The notes under the pieces were generated by a model. It did no database searches, was not told the origin of the DNA, and was given only the letters and a program-made list of their open reading frames with translations. From contig CAJWET010000021.1 of the NCBI GenBank assembly GCA_913031515.1, forward strand, positions 1-15,712: a stretch of 15,712 nt of DNA. The letters are read 5' to 3'. The position numbers were made by a program, and so were the translations under genes. Source of the DNA: an uncultured Acidimicrobiaceae bacterium. GTDB lineage: Bacteria > Actinomycetota > Acidimicrobiia > Acidimicrobiales > UBA8592. Of the stretch, positions 1 to 6,538 are shown in pieces (position 1 is the first letter of the stretch; each line of letters begins with the position of its first letter).

Positions 1-756
1 CTCGAGATTCGGGGTTGTAGCCAAACCTACATGGCTATCTTGAGAAGCATTGCCATGTCCAGGGAAATGCTTTAAGACCGGCAATATCCCTGCTTGTTCA
101 TATCCGGCAATAACAGCTTCAGCGTTACGAATCACTGATTGGGGGTCGTTCGAAAATGACCTATCCCCAATTCCCGGCCCTTGTCCCACGTCAACTACAG
201 GAGCTAGAGCAATTTTGATTCCTAAGTTCGATAACCCTTGACCGTATTCCAAAAATATCTGTTCGATATCTTTTAGTGGAACTAGCGAAAGTTCTGCGGC
301 AGAAGGTATTCCTCCGAGTTCACCTCTAAGCCTTTGGACTCTTCCTCCTTCTTCATCGGAAGCAATCAGTAGTGGAAGAAGTGAAGAAGACGTGGCTTGA
401 TGCAAGTCAGCTAGTTCTTGCGCAGTAGGGGCTCCTAGAATCCCCATAATTCCTATTTCATGATTGATAGATAGTTCTCGAACCGTTTCAAAGTCCTCGG
501 GATACGCGAGTGTCATAATTAATTGCCCCAACAGGGTACGAGTAGGTATTTCCGAAAGACAATCTGGTTCTGGAGTTGGAGTCGGTACAGCGGTCGGAGC
601 CGGTGCAGTGGTCGGAGTCGGCACAGGCGCAATCTGTTCATGGACCGGAACAGTTGGTTGCTCCTGAGAGAAGTCCAAGACTTGAGATTCTTCATCAGAA
701 GAACATGAGAGGAGAAAGCCGAATAACAACAATACAGAGAAAAAACGAAGGCTCAC
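1..756 (-). CDS. GH3 beta-N-acetylhexosaminidase-like lipoprotein (NagZ-like), 3' end outside window
   Basis: Reading the minus strand from GTG at 756 gives 252 residues with no stop before the window edge, so the C-terminus is missing. The N-terminus is a lipoprotein signal: hydrophobic LLLFGFLL followed by the lipobox-like LLSC and serines, so the protein is probably anchored outside the membrane. A Pro/Thr-rich linker follows, with repeated PTP/APT units at about residues 44-64. The GH3 domain includes the nucleotide-free motifs ASDEEGGRVQR and KHFPGHG...DSH. In NagZ enzymes that His/Asp loop supplies the catalytic acid/base. The expected role is removal of N-acetylglucosamine from peptidoglycan or other glycans at the cell surface. 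An in-frame TAA lies four codons upstream of the GTG, so this is the first usable start; no clear Shine-Dalgarno sequence is visible. It is divergent from the DUF4031 gene. The family is secure; the exact substrate is inferred. Confidence 0.9.
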   Translation of the reverse strand, partial: MSLRFFSVLLLFGFLLSCSSDEESQVLDFSQEQPTVPVHEQIAPVPTPTTAPAPTAVPTPTPEPDCLSEIPTRTLLGQLIMTLAYPEDFETVRELSINHEIGIMGILGAPTAQELADLHQATSSSLLPLLIASDEEGGRVQRLRGELGGIPSAAELSLVPLKDIEQIFLEYGQGLSNLGIKIALAPVVDVGQGPGIGDRSFSNDPQSVIRNAEAVIAGYEQAGILPVLKHFPGHGNASQDSHVGLATTPNLE

Positions 757-813
757 AGCGCTAGGTTAGGTGGTGTATGGGATTTCTACTACCACAAACA
801 AAGTTTAAAACAT

Positions 814-1083
814 ATGGCGATACTCATCGATGAACCCATCTGGCCATTTCGTGGAGAACGATGGGCTCACCTCGTGAGCGATGAAAGTTACGAAGAGCTC
901 CATCAATTTGCTGGGAGCATTGGCATACCCAAACTTAGCTTTCAGGACGATCATTATGATATCCCAAAACACATGTGGCAAATAGCAGTTAATGCCGGGG
1001 CGATCCCTACAGACCCTCGAGTACTCGTAAGAAAATTAAAGAATGCTGGTTTAAGAAAAAAGAAGCGGACTAATAAGCATTAA
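814..1083 (+). CDS. DUF4031 domain protein
   Basis: This 89-residue protein matches the DUF4031 family seen in many Actinobacteria. It begins with MAILIDEPIWPFRGERW and carries the family pattern SHLVSD-like (here AHLVSDESYEELH), then GIPKLSFQDDHYDIP, and ends with a basic tail (LRKKKRTNKH). The length is normal for the family. The biochemical function is unknown; the conserved acidic and histidine residues (DDHYD) look like a possible metal or phosphate site, but that is inference. The start is an ATG 57 bases from the divergent GH3 gene start, so the two probably share a promoter region. The frame stays open for 36 codons after the TAA (see findings). Confidence 0.85.
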   Translation: MAILIDEPIWPFRGERWAHLVSDESYEELHQFAGSIGIPKLSFQDDHYDIPKHMWQIAVNAGAIPTDPRVLVRKLKNAGLRKKKRTNKH

Positions 1084-1190
1084 CTCGAACAAGTTAGAAA
1101 AAGTCTCACATTAATCGATGAAGATCTGGCAGAATGGTCGAAGGTTAAGCTTGATTTTACTTATAAAAACCTAAATAGAAAAATATCTCC

Positions 1191-1574
1191 ATGACGCAGA
1201 CCGAAAACATTCAACTTACACTCCCAGCTGTAACAGAATATGAAGAAGTTGCTCAAACCACTATTGCCCATTTAGCTATACGGCGAGGGTATACCCTTAA
1301 GGAAGTCGAAGATCTGCGTTTAATCATGGCAGAAACGACAAAACTACTTATAGGACCTTCAAAAAATAACGAGAGCCTGCATCTAAGTTACGAAGTAACG
1401 AAAAAACAATTGAAGCTGGAAGCTTTCATAGAGGAACCAATCCTGAACCCTCTACCGCAAGAGGATGTGGAACGATTTAAAGAAGTGGTGGGAGACCTCA
1501 TCGACAAATTTTTAATCGATAACAGCAAGAACCACATATACCTAACGAAGTTACGTTTAGAAACGGAATCTTAA
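1191..1574 (+). CDS. RsbW-like ATPase-fold protein (putative anti-sigma factor)
   Basis: The 127-residue protein resembles the short HATPase_c_2 proteins of Actinobacteria related to RsbW/UsfX anti-sigma factors. Visible signs are the N-terminal strand pattern QLTLPAVTEYEEVAQTTIAHLAIRRG, then the helix KEVEDLRLIMAETTKLL that corresponds to the ATP-binding N-box, and a C-terminal amphipathic end with IYLTKLRLE. The N-box asparagine of the usual ExxxN pattern is not obvious (AETTKLL), as in several actinobacterial relatives, so kinase activity is doubtful. Such proteins usually bind a sigma factor and are released by an antagonist; no sigma or antagonist gene is present here. The gene overlaps the 3' end of dut by four bases, tail to tail. 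No strong ribosome binding site is visible. The identification rests on pattern similarity and is moderate. Confidence 0.6.
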   Translation: MTQTENIQLTLPAVTEYEEVAQTTIAHLAIRRGYTLKEVEDLRLIMAETTKLLIGPSKNNESLHLSYEVTKKQLKLEAFIEEPILNPLPQEDVERFKEVVGDLIDKFLIDNSKNHIYLTKLRLETES

Positions 1575-2008
1575 TTTAAGCCCGTTGATCCGAAACCACC
1601 CTCCCCACGTTCCGTCGAAGGAAGATCATTTGTTTCTTCAAATTCTGCTACTTCAACCTTTTGGATAACTAATTGGGCTATCCGTTCACCTCGGACAATC
1701 TCAAAAGGGGAATCTGGGTCCGTATTGATAAGTAAAACTTTCAGCTCACCTCTATACCCACTATCAATAAGCCCAGGAGTATTTAAGCAGCTAATACCAT
1801 TTTTTACTGCTAGTCCACTACGAGGCTGCACAAAACCCGCATAGCCTTCAGGAATAGCAAGAGCTATGCCAGTAGGTACTAACGCACGACCCCCACCCGG
1901 CTGAAGCGTCACATCTTCTGCCGCCAACAAATCGCAACCAGCATCGCCAGACTTCGCATATTTTGGTAAAGGCAGGTCAGGATCCAAACGTTTTATGGGA
2001 AGTTTCAT
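1571..2008 (-). CDS. dut: deoxyuridine 5'-triphosphate nucleotidohydrolase (dUTPase)
   Basis: Hydrolyses dUTP to dUMP and diphosphate, keeping uracil out of DNA and feeding thymidylate synthesis. All five trimeric-dUTPase motifs are present in order: GDAGCDLLA (motif 1), PRSGLA (2), GLIDSGYRGELKV (3, with the Asp and Tyr that contact the deoxyuridine), RGERIAQLV (4) and RGEGGFGSTG (5, the glycine-rich arm that closes over the phosphates). From the ATG at 2008 the protein has 145 residues and the same short N-terminus before LDPDLPLP as actinobacterial relatives. A GTG at 2026 would add six residues and cannot be excluded, because AGGGG lies closer to it. The gene is divergent from orn, with a 99-base spacer that should hold both promoters. 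Confidence 0.96.
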   Translation of the reverse strand: MKLPIKRLDPDLPLPKYAKSGDAGCDLLAAEDVTLQPGGGRALVPTGIALAIPEGYAGFVQPRSGLAVKNGISCLNTPGLIDSGYRGELKVLLINTDPDSPFEIVRGERIAQLVIQKVEVAEFEETNDLPSTERGEGGFGSTGLN

Positions 2009-2107
2009 CACTGGCGCAGGATACACCCCTATGGAATTCCTTGCTTAATAGAACAAGATTCTTCCATATCGCATGAATCGGCTGTAAATGCTTTAGAATC
2101 AGCGAAC

Positions 2108-2674
2108 ATGCTTGCTTGGATTGATCTTGAGATGACCGGTTTAGATCCGGAACATCATGTAATTGTTGAAATCGCAACACTGATCACTGACGATGACTTA
2201 AACCTGATTGCTGAAGGACCTGACCTCGTTATACATGCAACCGAAGAAGAGTTAGGAAACATGGATCCGGTCGTAGTTGATATGCATACAAAAAGCGGTT
2301 TACTCCAAGAGATTAAGACATCGACCCTTACCCTTGAGGAAGCTGAAAAACAAACACTTTCTTTCCTGAAAGAACATATCTCCAAAGAAGGCACTGTCCC
2401 GCTTTGCGGAAACTCTATTGGAACTGACAGGAAATTTTTAGCGAAGTGGTTGCCGGAAGTTGAAAATTTTCTACATTATCGCTCTGTTGATGTCACTAGT
2501 ATCAAAGAGTTAGGCAAACGATGGTTTCCCAAAATCACTGCATCTGCTCCAGAAAAAAACGGTGGACATCGGGCAATGGATGATATTAAAGCAAGCCTAT
2601 TAGAGCTTCAGTATTACAGGTCGAACCTATTCTTGAAGAACAACAATGGCGACTTGAAAACTGAGAACAGTTGA
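2108..2674 (+). CDS. orn: oligoribonuclease (DEDDh exonuclease)
   Basis: Degrades short RNA oligonucleotides, including the linear dinucleotides left by cyclic-di-GMP breakdown, to mononucleotides in the cytoplasm. The 188-residue protein has the three exonuclease motifs: ExoI WIDLEMTGLD (Asp and Glu metal ligands), ExoII GNSIGTDRKFL, and ExoIII HRAMDDI with the catalytic His and the final Asp. The motif RSVDVTSIKEL before ExoIII is also typical. The length fits the family. The start is the ATG directly before LAWIDLEMTG; no strong ribosome binding site precedes it. The MBL-fold gene begins only 15 bases after its stop, suggesting one transcript. Confidence 0.96.
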   Translation: MLAWIDLEMTGLDPEHHVIVEIATLITDDDLNLIAEGPDLVIHATEEELGNMDPVVVDMHTKSGLLQEIKTSTLTLEEAEKQTLSFLKEHISKEGTVPLCGNSIGTDRKFLAKWLPEVENFLHYRSVDVTSIKELGKRWFPKITASAPEKNGGHRAMDDIKASLLELQYYRSNLFLKNNNGDLKTENS

Positions 2675-2689
2675 GAAAGGTCTGAGGAT

Positions 2690-3763
2690 TTGACCCGTCC
2701 AATGAAGCAAGAGCAGGAAACTGCTTCGGAAGAAGTTACTGAAGTTGCACCTGGTGTGCTCAGAGCACAGCTCCCAATTAACCTACCTGGCCTTGGTCAT
2801 GTAAATTGCTACATCTTGGAAGACGACCGTGGCATAGCTGTTATCGACCCTGGCCTTCCCGGCAACGATTCATGGAGAGCCCTTACCGAAAGGCTTCGAA
2901 GTGCCGGGTATAAACCCGAGGATATTCATACTGCTATAGTTACTCACTCTCATTTCGACCATTTCGGAGGTGCCGAAAAGATTAGGGAAGTATCTAATGC
3001 TGATATTCTTACGCACGAATACTTTAGAAATGCATTCAATAAACAAGAGCTTTTAGAAAGCGAAGATTCAAACGATTTAGACCCAAACTCCGAAGAAGCA
3101 CAAGAGAGAGTGATCGAACGTATCTTCTCTGAAAGACTTCCATGGGGATCTGAGCGGACGATGCCCCCCCGAAAAGAAATAGAACGTTTCAAGCAAATGG
3201 GTAGATTCAATTCGTCATGGTTCAAAACCCCAACTCCTTCAATTGAAGTAAAGGATTCGGAGACAATACAATTCGCTCGCCGAGACTGGGTTGCCGTGCA
3301 TACTCCTGGACATACCAATGATCACCTGTGCCTTTGGGACCCAGAATATGGTGTCATGTTCTCCGGCGACCATGTCCTCCCGACAATTACACCTCATATC
3401 GGAGGGATTTCTCCTGAAACAGACCCTCTAGCAAAGTTCTTTGAGTCTTTGCGAAAAATGGCAACCTACGAAGGTATCTCGATTGCCCTACCAGCCCATG
3501 GACACCCATTTGAAGATCTTGGCGCCCGCGCTCTAGAAATCATTGAACATCACGAAGAGCGTCTTGAAACTATCCGGAAGACGGCTCAAAACCTTCCCGA
3601 TGGATCAGTTACGGAATTCATGAAGGTCTTGTTTAGTGAAAGAGCATGGGGAGATATGGCTGAGAGTGAAACGTATGCCCACCTAGAACACTTAAAAGAA
3701 CTGGGAGAATTACATAGAAATGAAAAAGCAGGCATAACTCGGTACGCCATACGAAATAAATAA
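2690..3763 (+). CDS. MBL-fold metallo-hydrolase with C-terminal winged-helix domain
   Basis: The protein has 357 residues and a complete metallo-beta-lactamase fold metal site: HSHFDH at residues 86-91, a His in GHTNDH at about 208, an Asp in SGDH at about 227 and a His in PAHGHP at about 270. These should bind two metal ions. The last ~90 residues, with ERAWGDMAESETYAHLEHLKELG, resemble the small helical/winged-helix domain found at the end of LACTB2-like MBL hydrolases. The substrate cannot be told from sequence; thioester, RNA or other hydrolysis are all possible. The TTG at 2690 is preceded by AAAGG nine bases upstream; an ATG at 2702 is an alternative start that would shorten the protein by four residues. 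It sits directly downstream of orn. Confidence 0.88.
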   Translation: MTRPMKQEQETASEEVTEVAPGVLRAQLPINLPGLGHVNCYILEDDRGIAVIDPGLPGNDSWRALTERLRSAGYKPEDIHTAIVTHSHFDHFGGAEKIREVSNADILTHEYFRNAFNKQELLESEDSNDLDPNSEEAQERVIERIFSERLPWGSERTMPPRKEIERFKQMGRFNSSWFKTPTPSIEVKDSETIQFARRDWVAVHTPGHTNDHLCLWDPEYGVMFSGDHVLPTITPHIGGISPETDPLAKFFESLRKMATYEGISIALPAHGHPFEDLGARALEIIEHHEERLETIRKTAQNLPDGSVTEFMKVLFSERAWGDMAESETYAHLEHLKELGELHRNEKAGITRYAIRNK

Positions 3764-3850
3764 AATCCTCCATTTAACCACCTCCAGAATTAATTCATTT
3801 GACAAGGTCGAGAGAAGCTGCTCCCCTTAAAGAGAACGGGAATTTACGCT

Positions 3851-3902
3851 TTAAAATTCATTTTCGAATTGATCTTGGGTGGAGGAGAGGAATTCTTACA
3901 AT
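3851..3902 (+). promoter_or_regulatory. candidate promoter with AT-rich upstream element for the WhiB7-like leader
   Basis: A TACAAT -10 hexamer lies at 3897-3902 and a TTGGGT -35-like hexamer at 3875-3880, 16 bases apart. Just upstream is an AT-rich run (TTAAAATTCATTTTCGAATT, 3851-3870). Mycobacterial WhiB7 is known to activate its own promoter by binding an AT-rich patch next to the -35 with its AT-hook, so this arrangement suits self-activation of the gene at 4254. It would give a leader of about 345 bases. The -35 match is weak. Confidence 0.4.
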
Positions 3903-3946
3903 AAGATTGGTATCTCGAAGAGTTACTTTTACAAGGAACGGACCAC

Positions 3947-4153
3947 ATGGTGTCAACTGACCGCAATCCAGCAAATATGGCTTCAGTTAACCTGTCGCGC
4001 CTTTCCTCGTCCTCGGATTTGGGAGACCTAGCTAACCGTAAACAGCTATCTTCTCCAAACTTCTTCAATACTCATGAATTCACTCATAAAGGTCATTTTT
4101 GGAACACGACCTTTAAGCCTTATTCCGGTCGGCCGAAGGAGCATCCCCTCTAA
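3947..4153 (+). CDS. candidate upstream ORF in the leader of the WhiB7-like gene
   Basis: A 68-codon ORF starts at ATG 3947, with AAGGA at 3933-3937 nine bases upstream, a better ribosome binding site than many genes here have. The predicted peptide is Ser/Asn-rich and polar, without a recognised domain, membrane segment or signal. Its last codons run through the leader segment that can act as an antiterminator arm (4124-4134), and its TAA (4151-4153) lies 31 bases before the terminator stem. This suggests a sensor role in attenuation rather than a functional product. A second overlapping frame, ATG 4074 to TAA 4157 (27 residues), is an alternative but has no ribosome binding site. Whether either is translated is unproven. 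Confidence 0.4.
   Translation: MVSTDRNPANMASVNLSRLSSSSDLGDLANRKQLSSPNFFNTHEFTHKGHFWNTTFKPYSGRPKEHPL
4087..4115 (+). promoter_or_regulatory. leader hairpin within the upstream ORF
   Basis: Perfect 8-bp inverted repeat TAAAGGTC (4087-4094) and GACCTTTA (4108-4115) with a 13-base loop. It lies just before the antiterminator arm in the leader of the WhiB7-like gene and would be melted by a ribosome translating the upstream ORF. The repeat is seen directly; its role is inferred. Confidence 0.5.
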
Positions 4154-4172
4154 ATAAATTGACATATTTAGA
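4149..4172 (+). repeat. 8-bp inverted repeat in the WhiB7-like leader
   Basis: TCTAAATA (4149-4156) and TATTTAGA (4165-4172) are exact inverted copies separated by AATTGACA. The dyad begins inside the last codon of the upstream ORF and ends 13 bases before the terminator stem. It may be a weak hairpin marking the uORF stop, or an operator; it is too AT-rich to be a terminator. Confidence 0.4.
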
Positions 4173-4184
4173 TCAAGGACTCGC

Positions 4185-4221
4185 AAGGCCGTCGGATAAA
4201 TCCGGCGGCTTTCTCCTTTTT
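4185..4221 (+). terminator. intrinsic terminator (attenuator) upstream of the WhiB7-like gene
   Basis: A 12-bp stem pairs 4185-4196 with 4201-4212 around the loop TAAA, using two G-U pairs, and is followed by CTCCTTTTT. This is a good intrinsic terminator, but it lies only 32 bases before the start codon of the WhiB7-like gene, well inside its expected leader. A terminator here either ends a small leader RNA or controls read-through into the gene. Leader segment 4124-4134 can pair with its 5' arm (4187-4196) through 10 pairs and one bulged U, giving a competing antiterminator. Confidence 0.75.
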
Positions 4222-4253
4222 ACTAGCAAAAACAACCATGAAAGGAAATACCC

Positions 4254-4595
4254 ATGATGACAACATTTGAATACCCACTAGAAGAATGGCAAGCGCTGGC
4301 AAGTTGCGCTGGAATTCCAGCAACAGTGAAGAACATGTTTTTCTCTGAAGAAATCCATGAAATTGCTGAAGCAAAATCTGTCTGTGCAAATTGCCCAGTA
4401 ATCTCTCCATGCCTTGAAGGAGCTATCGAAAGGAAAGAATCTTGTGGTGTGTGGGGCGGGCAGCTGTTTATGAACGGGAAAGTTCTAATGGTCAAACGAA
4501 GACGAGGGAGACCGTCGAAAATTCCCCGACCAGAAGAACAGATGCCTCAAATCCCTGTACCTGAGCATCTACAAGACCTCTTAAAGACAGCCTAG
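4254..4595 (+). CDS. WhiB-family [4Fe-4S] regulator with AT-hook, WhiB7-like
   Basis: The 113-residue protein has the WhiB cluster-binding cysteines (about residues 18, 44, 47 and 53, with CANCPVISPC) and the GVWGG turn at 65-69. After the turn comes FMNGKVLMVKRRRGRPSK, closely parallel to the segment of mycobacterial WhiB7 that ends in KRPRGRPRK. The RGRP core at about 84-87 is an AT-hook. WhiB7 binds the primary sigma factor and turns on intrinsic antibiotic-resistance genes when ribosomes are inhibited, so a similar role is inferred. The C-terminal proline-rich extension (KIPRPEEQMPQIPVPEHL) is longer than in mycobacterial WhiB7. The start is ATG 4254, with AAAGGAAA seven bases upstream; an adjacent ATG at 4257 is possible. 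The leader holds an attenuator-like structure. Family assignment is firm; the WhiB7 subclass is likely. Confidence 0.9.
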   Translation: MMTTFEYPLEEWQALASCAGIPATVKNMFFSEEIHEIAEAKSVCANCPVISPCLEGAIERKESCGVWGGQLFMNGKVLMVKRRRGRPSKIPRPEEQMPQIPVPEHLQDLLKTA

Positions 4596-4667
4596 AACTA
4601 CTAAGGCAGATACACCCGGCTACTGATTCGAGGCAACGGCCTATGCGAGCTTCAATCAAACGCACAC

Positions 4668-4697
4668 TCCCCGGGTACCGCATATGGTACCCGGGGA
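4668..4697 (+). terminator. perfect 12-bp hairpin downstream of the WhiB7-like gene
   Basis: TCCCCGGGTACC (4668-4679) and GGTACCCGGGGA (4686-4697) are exact inverted copies around the loop GCATAT. The stem is very stable but has no T-run after it. It lies 72 bases past the stop of the WhiB7-like gene and 90 bases before the next gene, so a terminator without a U-tail is the likeliest role; mRNA protection or protein binding are alternatives. Confidence 0.65.
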
Positions 4698-4787
4698 ACA
4701 GGAAAGGCCTCATCACAAAAAATTCTGTAAAACAGAAGATGTAAAATTACTTCGGAACCGGAGATATTTGTTCATCCATACGCCAAC

Positions 4788-5387
4788 ATGTCGCGTGAGG
4801 ATATTTCCACGCTAGTTTGCATGGAAGATATGACTATTGAATTTCCCCCCGAAAACGAAGTTTCCGAAACTAGTCAAAGAAAGCGAATAGTTTCTGTTGC
4901 GTTGGGGTTATTCATCGTTATTCTCTTAATTCTGGTAATCGTTGAATGGGCGGTCGATTCAAAGAGTAGTGATTCAGGAACCTTCTCTCCAAAGATCGAA
5001 CTTACAGATATTAATGGAGCTGCATATGATTTTTCGGAACTTCGAGAAAACCCTGTGGTCGTTAATTTCTTTGCATCATGGTGCACTCCTTGTCGTAGAG
5101 AAATGAAAGCTATCGAAGAGATATCTGCTGTATGGGGAGACCGCGTTAATTTCATCGGTATAAACAGTCAAGAAACGGATATTGAAGAAGCCAAAAAACT
5201 GGTAGAAGATACGGGAGTGACTTACACCATTTTATATGGTGGTGATGGTGAGCTTTTAGAGGAGGTAGGGGCCGTAGGAATGCCTTTCACACTTTTCGTC
5301 AACGCTGATGCTTCTATCGCCGGAAGATACCTATCTGATCTTGACCAAGAAGAACTGAATCACTATTTAGAGAAATACTTTGACTGA
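4788..5387 (+). CDS. membrane-anchored TlpA/ResA-like thioredoxin-fold protein
   Basis: The 199-residue protein has a short cytoplasmic N-terminus, a single membrane helix at about 34-52 and an extracytoplasmic thioredoxin-like domain. The redox centre is WCTPC at about 98-102, after VVNFFAS, and the cis-proline loop is VGMPFTLFVN near 165-174. Such proteins reduce disulfides outside the membrane, for instance in apocytochrome c or in copper sites of oxidases. They receive electrons from CcdA, whose gene follows with a one-base TGATG overlap, a strong sign of translational coupling and partnership. The ATG at 4788 lacks a good ribosome binding site; the methionines at residues 12 and 15 are alternative starts. 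Confidence 0.92.
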   Translation: MSREDISTLVCMEDMTIEFPPENEVSETSQRKRIVSVALGLFIVILLILVIVEWAVDSKSSDSGTFSPKIELTDINGAAYDFSELRENPVVVNFFASWCTPCRREMKAIEEISAVWGDRVNFIGINSQETDIEEAKKLVEDTGVTYTILYGGDGELLEEVGAVGMPFTLFVNADASIAGRYLSDLDQEELNHYLEKYFD

Positions 5388-6538
5388 TGATTGATGTAGA
5401 TTTAGCTTTCCCGCTAGCAGCAGGTTTGATTGCTGCATTTAATCCTTGTGGGTTTGCAATGCTCCCCGCATATCTCTCATATTTCCTAGGCCAAGAATTA
5501 GAAAGTCAATCAGATGGGTATCTGGAATTCCTGAACGGTGTAAAAGTTTCTCTAGCTCTTTCATCGGGATTTGTTTTTGTTTTTGCTGTGATGGGAATCC
5601 TCACAAATTCTATTATCTCGGAAAGTTTTGTTGAGCAAAAAGCTGGATATGTTACTTTCCCAATCGGAATTATTTTAATTCTTTTAGGGTTAGGGATGAT
5701 CCGCGGGCTTCAACCGACTTTGAAAATTCCCGGATTGCGTATTAGAAACCTCAACAGACAAATACCATCAATCTTCCTCTTCGGAGTTTCATATGCAATC
5801 GTGTCTATTGGCTGTTCAGCTCCCGTCTTCTTTATTACTGTAGGTAGTTCTTTCAATCGCCATGGCATTATAAATGGGTTGGCGGTGTTCGTTGCCTACG
5901 CACTTGGCATGAGTATCGTGGTCGCATTTCTTACCATTAGTTTGGCAATGACGAGAACGATGATTGCAAAAAATATGAAACGTTTGCTTCCATACATCGG
6001 CCCAATTTCAGGAGTTCTTCTCACCGGAGCGGGATTTTTTCTTGCTTCATATGGCTGGTGGGAAATTCAAGTATCGCGAGAGAATTACACATCAAACACC
6101 TTTGTAGATCTCTCTCTTCGAGGATCAGGGCGATTGAGAATATGGGTCGACAATGTTGGAAGCGGTCGCTTTGCGATGGCTTGCTTAACAATAGTAATGC
6201 TTTCTTTTGTTTGGGTCTTAACTTCGCAGATCCAAATCAATACCAGACGTTATGTTACGAGAGGTATTTGCGGGCTGTTGGTAGTAGCTCTAGACCTATT
6301 TGCTTACAACTTTGACCTTCTTCTGGTTCCTCTTCTTCGCACAATAGGAGATTTCCCTAAACGTTTCTCCCATTGGTTCACAGATCCGCTTCGTTGGTCA
6401 ACCTTATGGGAATTGTGTGGTTTCATTTTTCTAGCTACCCAACTATATTTTCTCATTCGTTCTCAACAGAAATCCCCTTCACAGTCTCAATCTCTGGATT
6501 CGCAAAATTCTCCCAATGAAGAAAGTCCCATCAGGTGA
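5387..6538 (+). CDS. CcdA-like thiol-disulfide electron transporter with extended C-terminus
   Basis: The first ~225 residues are a CcdA/DsbD transmembrane domain: FNPCGFAMLPAYLSYFLG carries the first redox cysteine (about 21) and SIGCSAP the second (about 143), both in membrane helices. The protein moves reducing equivalents from cytoplasmic thioredoxin to extracytoplasmic partners such as the TlpA-like protein encoded just upstream. At 383 residues it is longer than minimal CcdA (about 200-250). The extra part has an extracytoplasmic-looking stretch at 225-260 and three further hydrophobic segments (AMACLTIVMLSFVWVL, LLVVALDLFAYNFDLLLVPL and CGFIFLATQLYFLI), then a polar Ser/Gln-rich tail. 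The role of the extension is unknown. The start overlaps the upstream stop by one base; the downstream gene overlaps its stop by four. Confidence 0.9.
   Translation: MIDVDLAFPLAAGLIAAFNPCGFAMLPAYLSYFLGQELESQSDGYLEFLNGVKVSLALSSGFVFVFAVMGILTNSIISESFVEQKAGYVTFPIGIILILLGLGMIRGLQPTLKIPGLRIRNLNRQIPSIFLFGVSYAIVSIGCSAPVFFITVGSSFNRHGIINGLAVFVAYALGMSIVVAFLTISLAMTRTMIAKNMKRLLPYIGPISGVLLTGAGFFLASYGWWEIQVSRENYTSNTFVDLSLRGSGRLRIWVDNVGSGRFAMACLTIVMLSFVWVLTSQIQINTRRYVTRGICGLLVVALDLFAYNFDLLLVPLLRTIGDFPKRFSHWFTDPLRWSTLWELCGFIFLATQLYFLIRSQQKSPSQSQSLDSQNSPNEESPIR

Noticed and set aside
577..640. Tandem repeat in DNA around 577-640
   Set aside because: It is explained by the Pro/Thr-rich linker of the GH3 lipoprotein and not by a separate repeat element.
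3844..4068. Minus-strand ORF of 74 codons in the WhiB7-like leader
   Set aside because: No family, no ribosome binding site, and it runs antisense to better-supported leader elements.
4238..4270. Ten-codon ORF (ATG 4238 to TGA 4270) overlapping the start of the WhiB7-like gene
   Set aside because: No ribosome binding site; its first bases are the ribosome binding site of the WhiB7-like gene itself.
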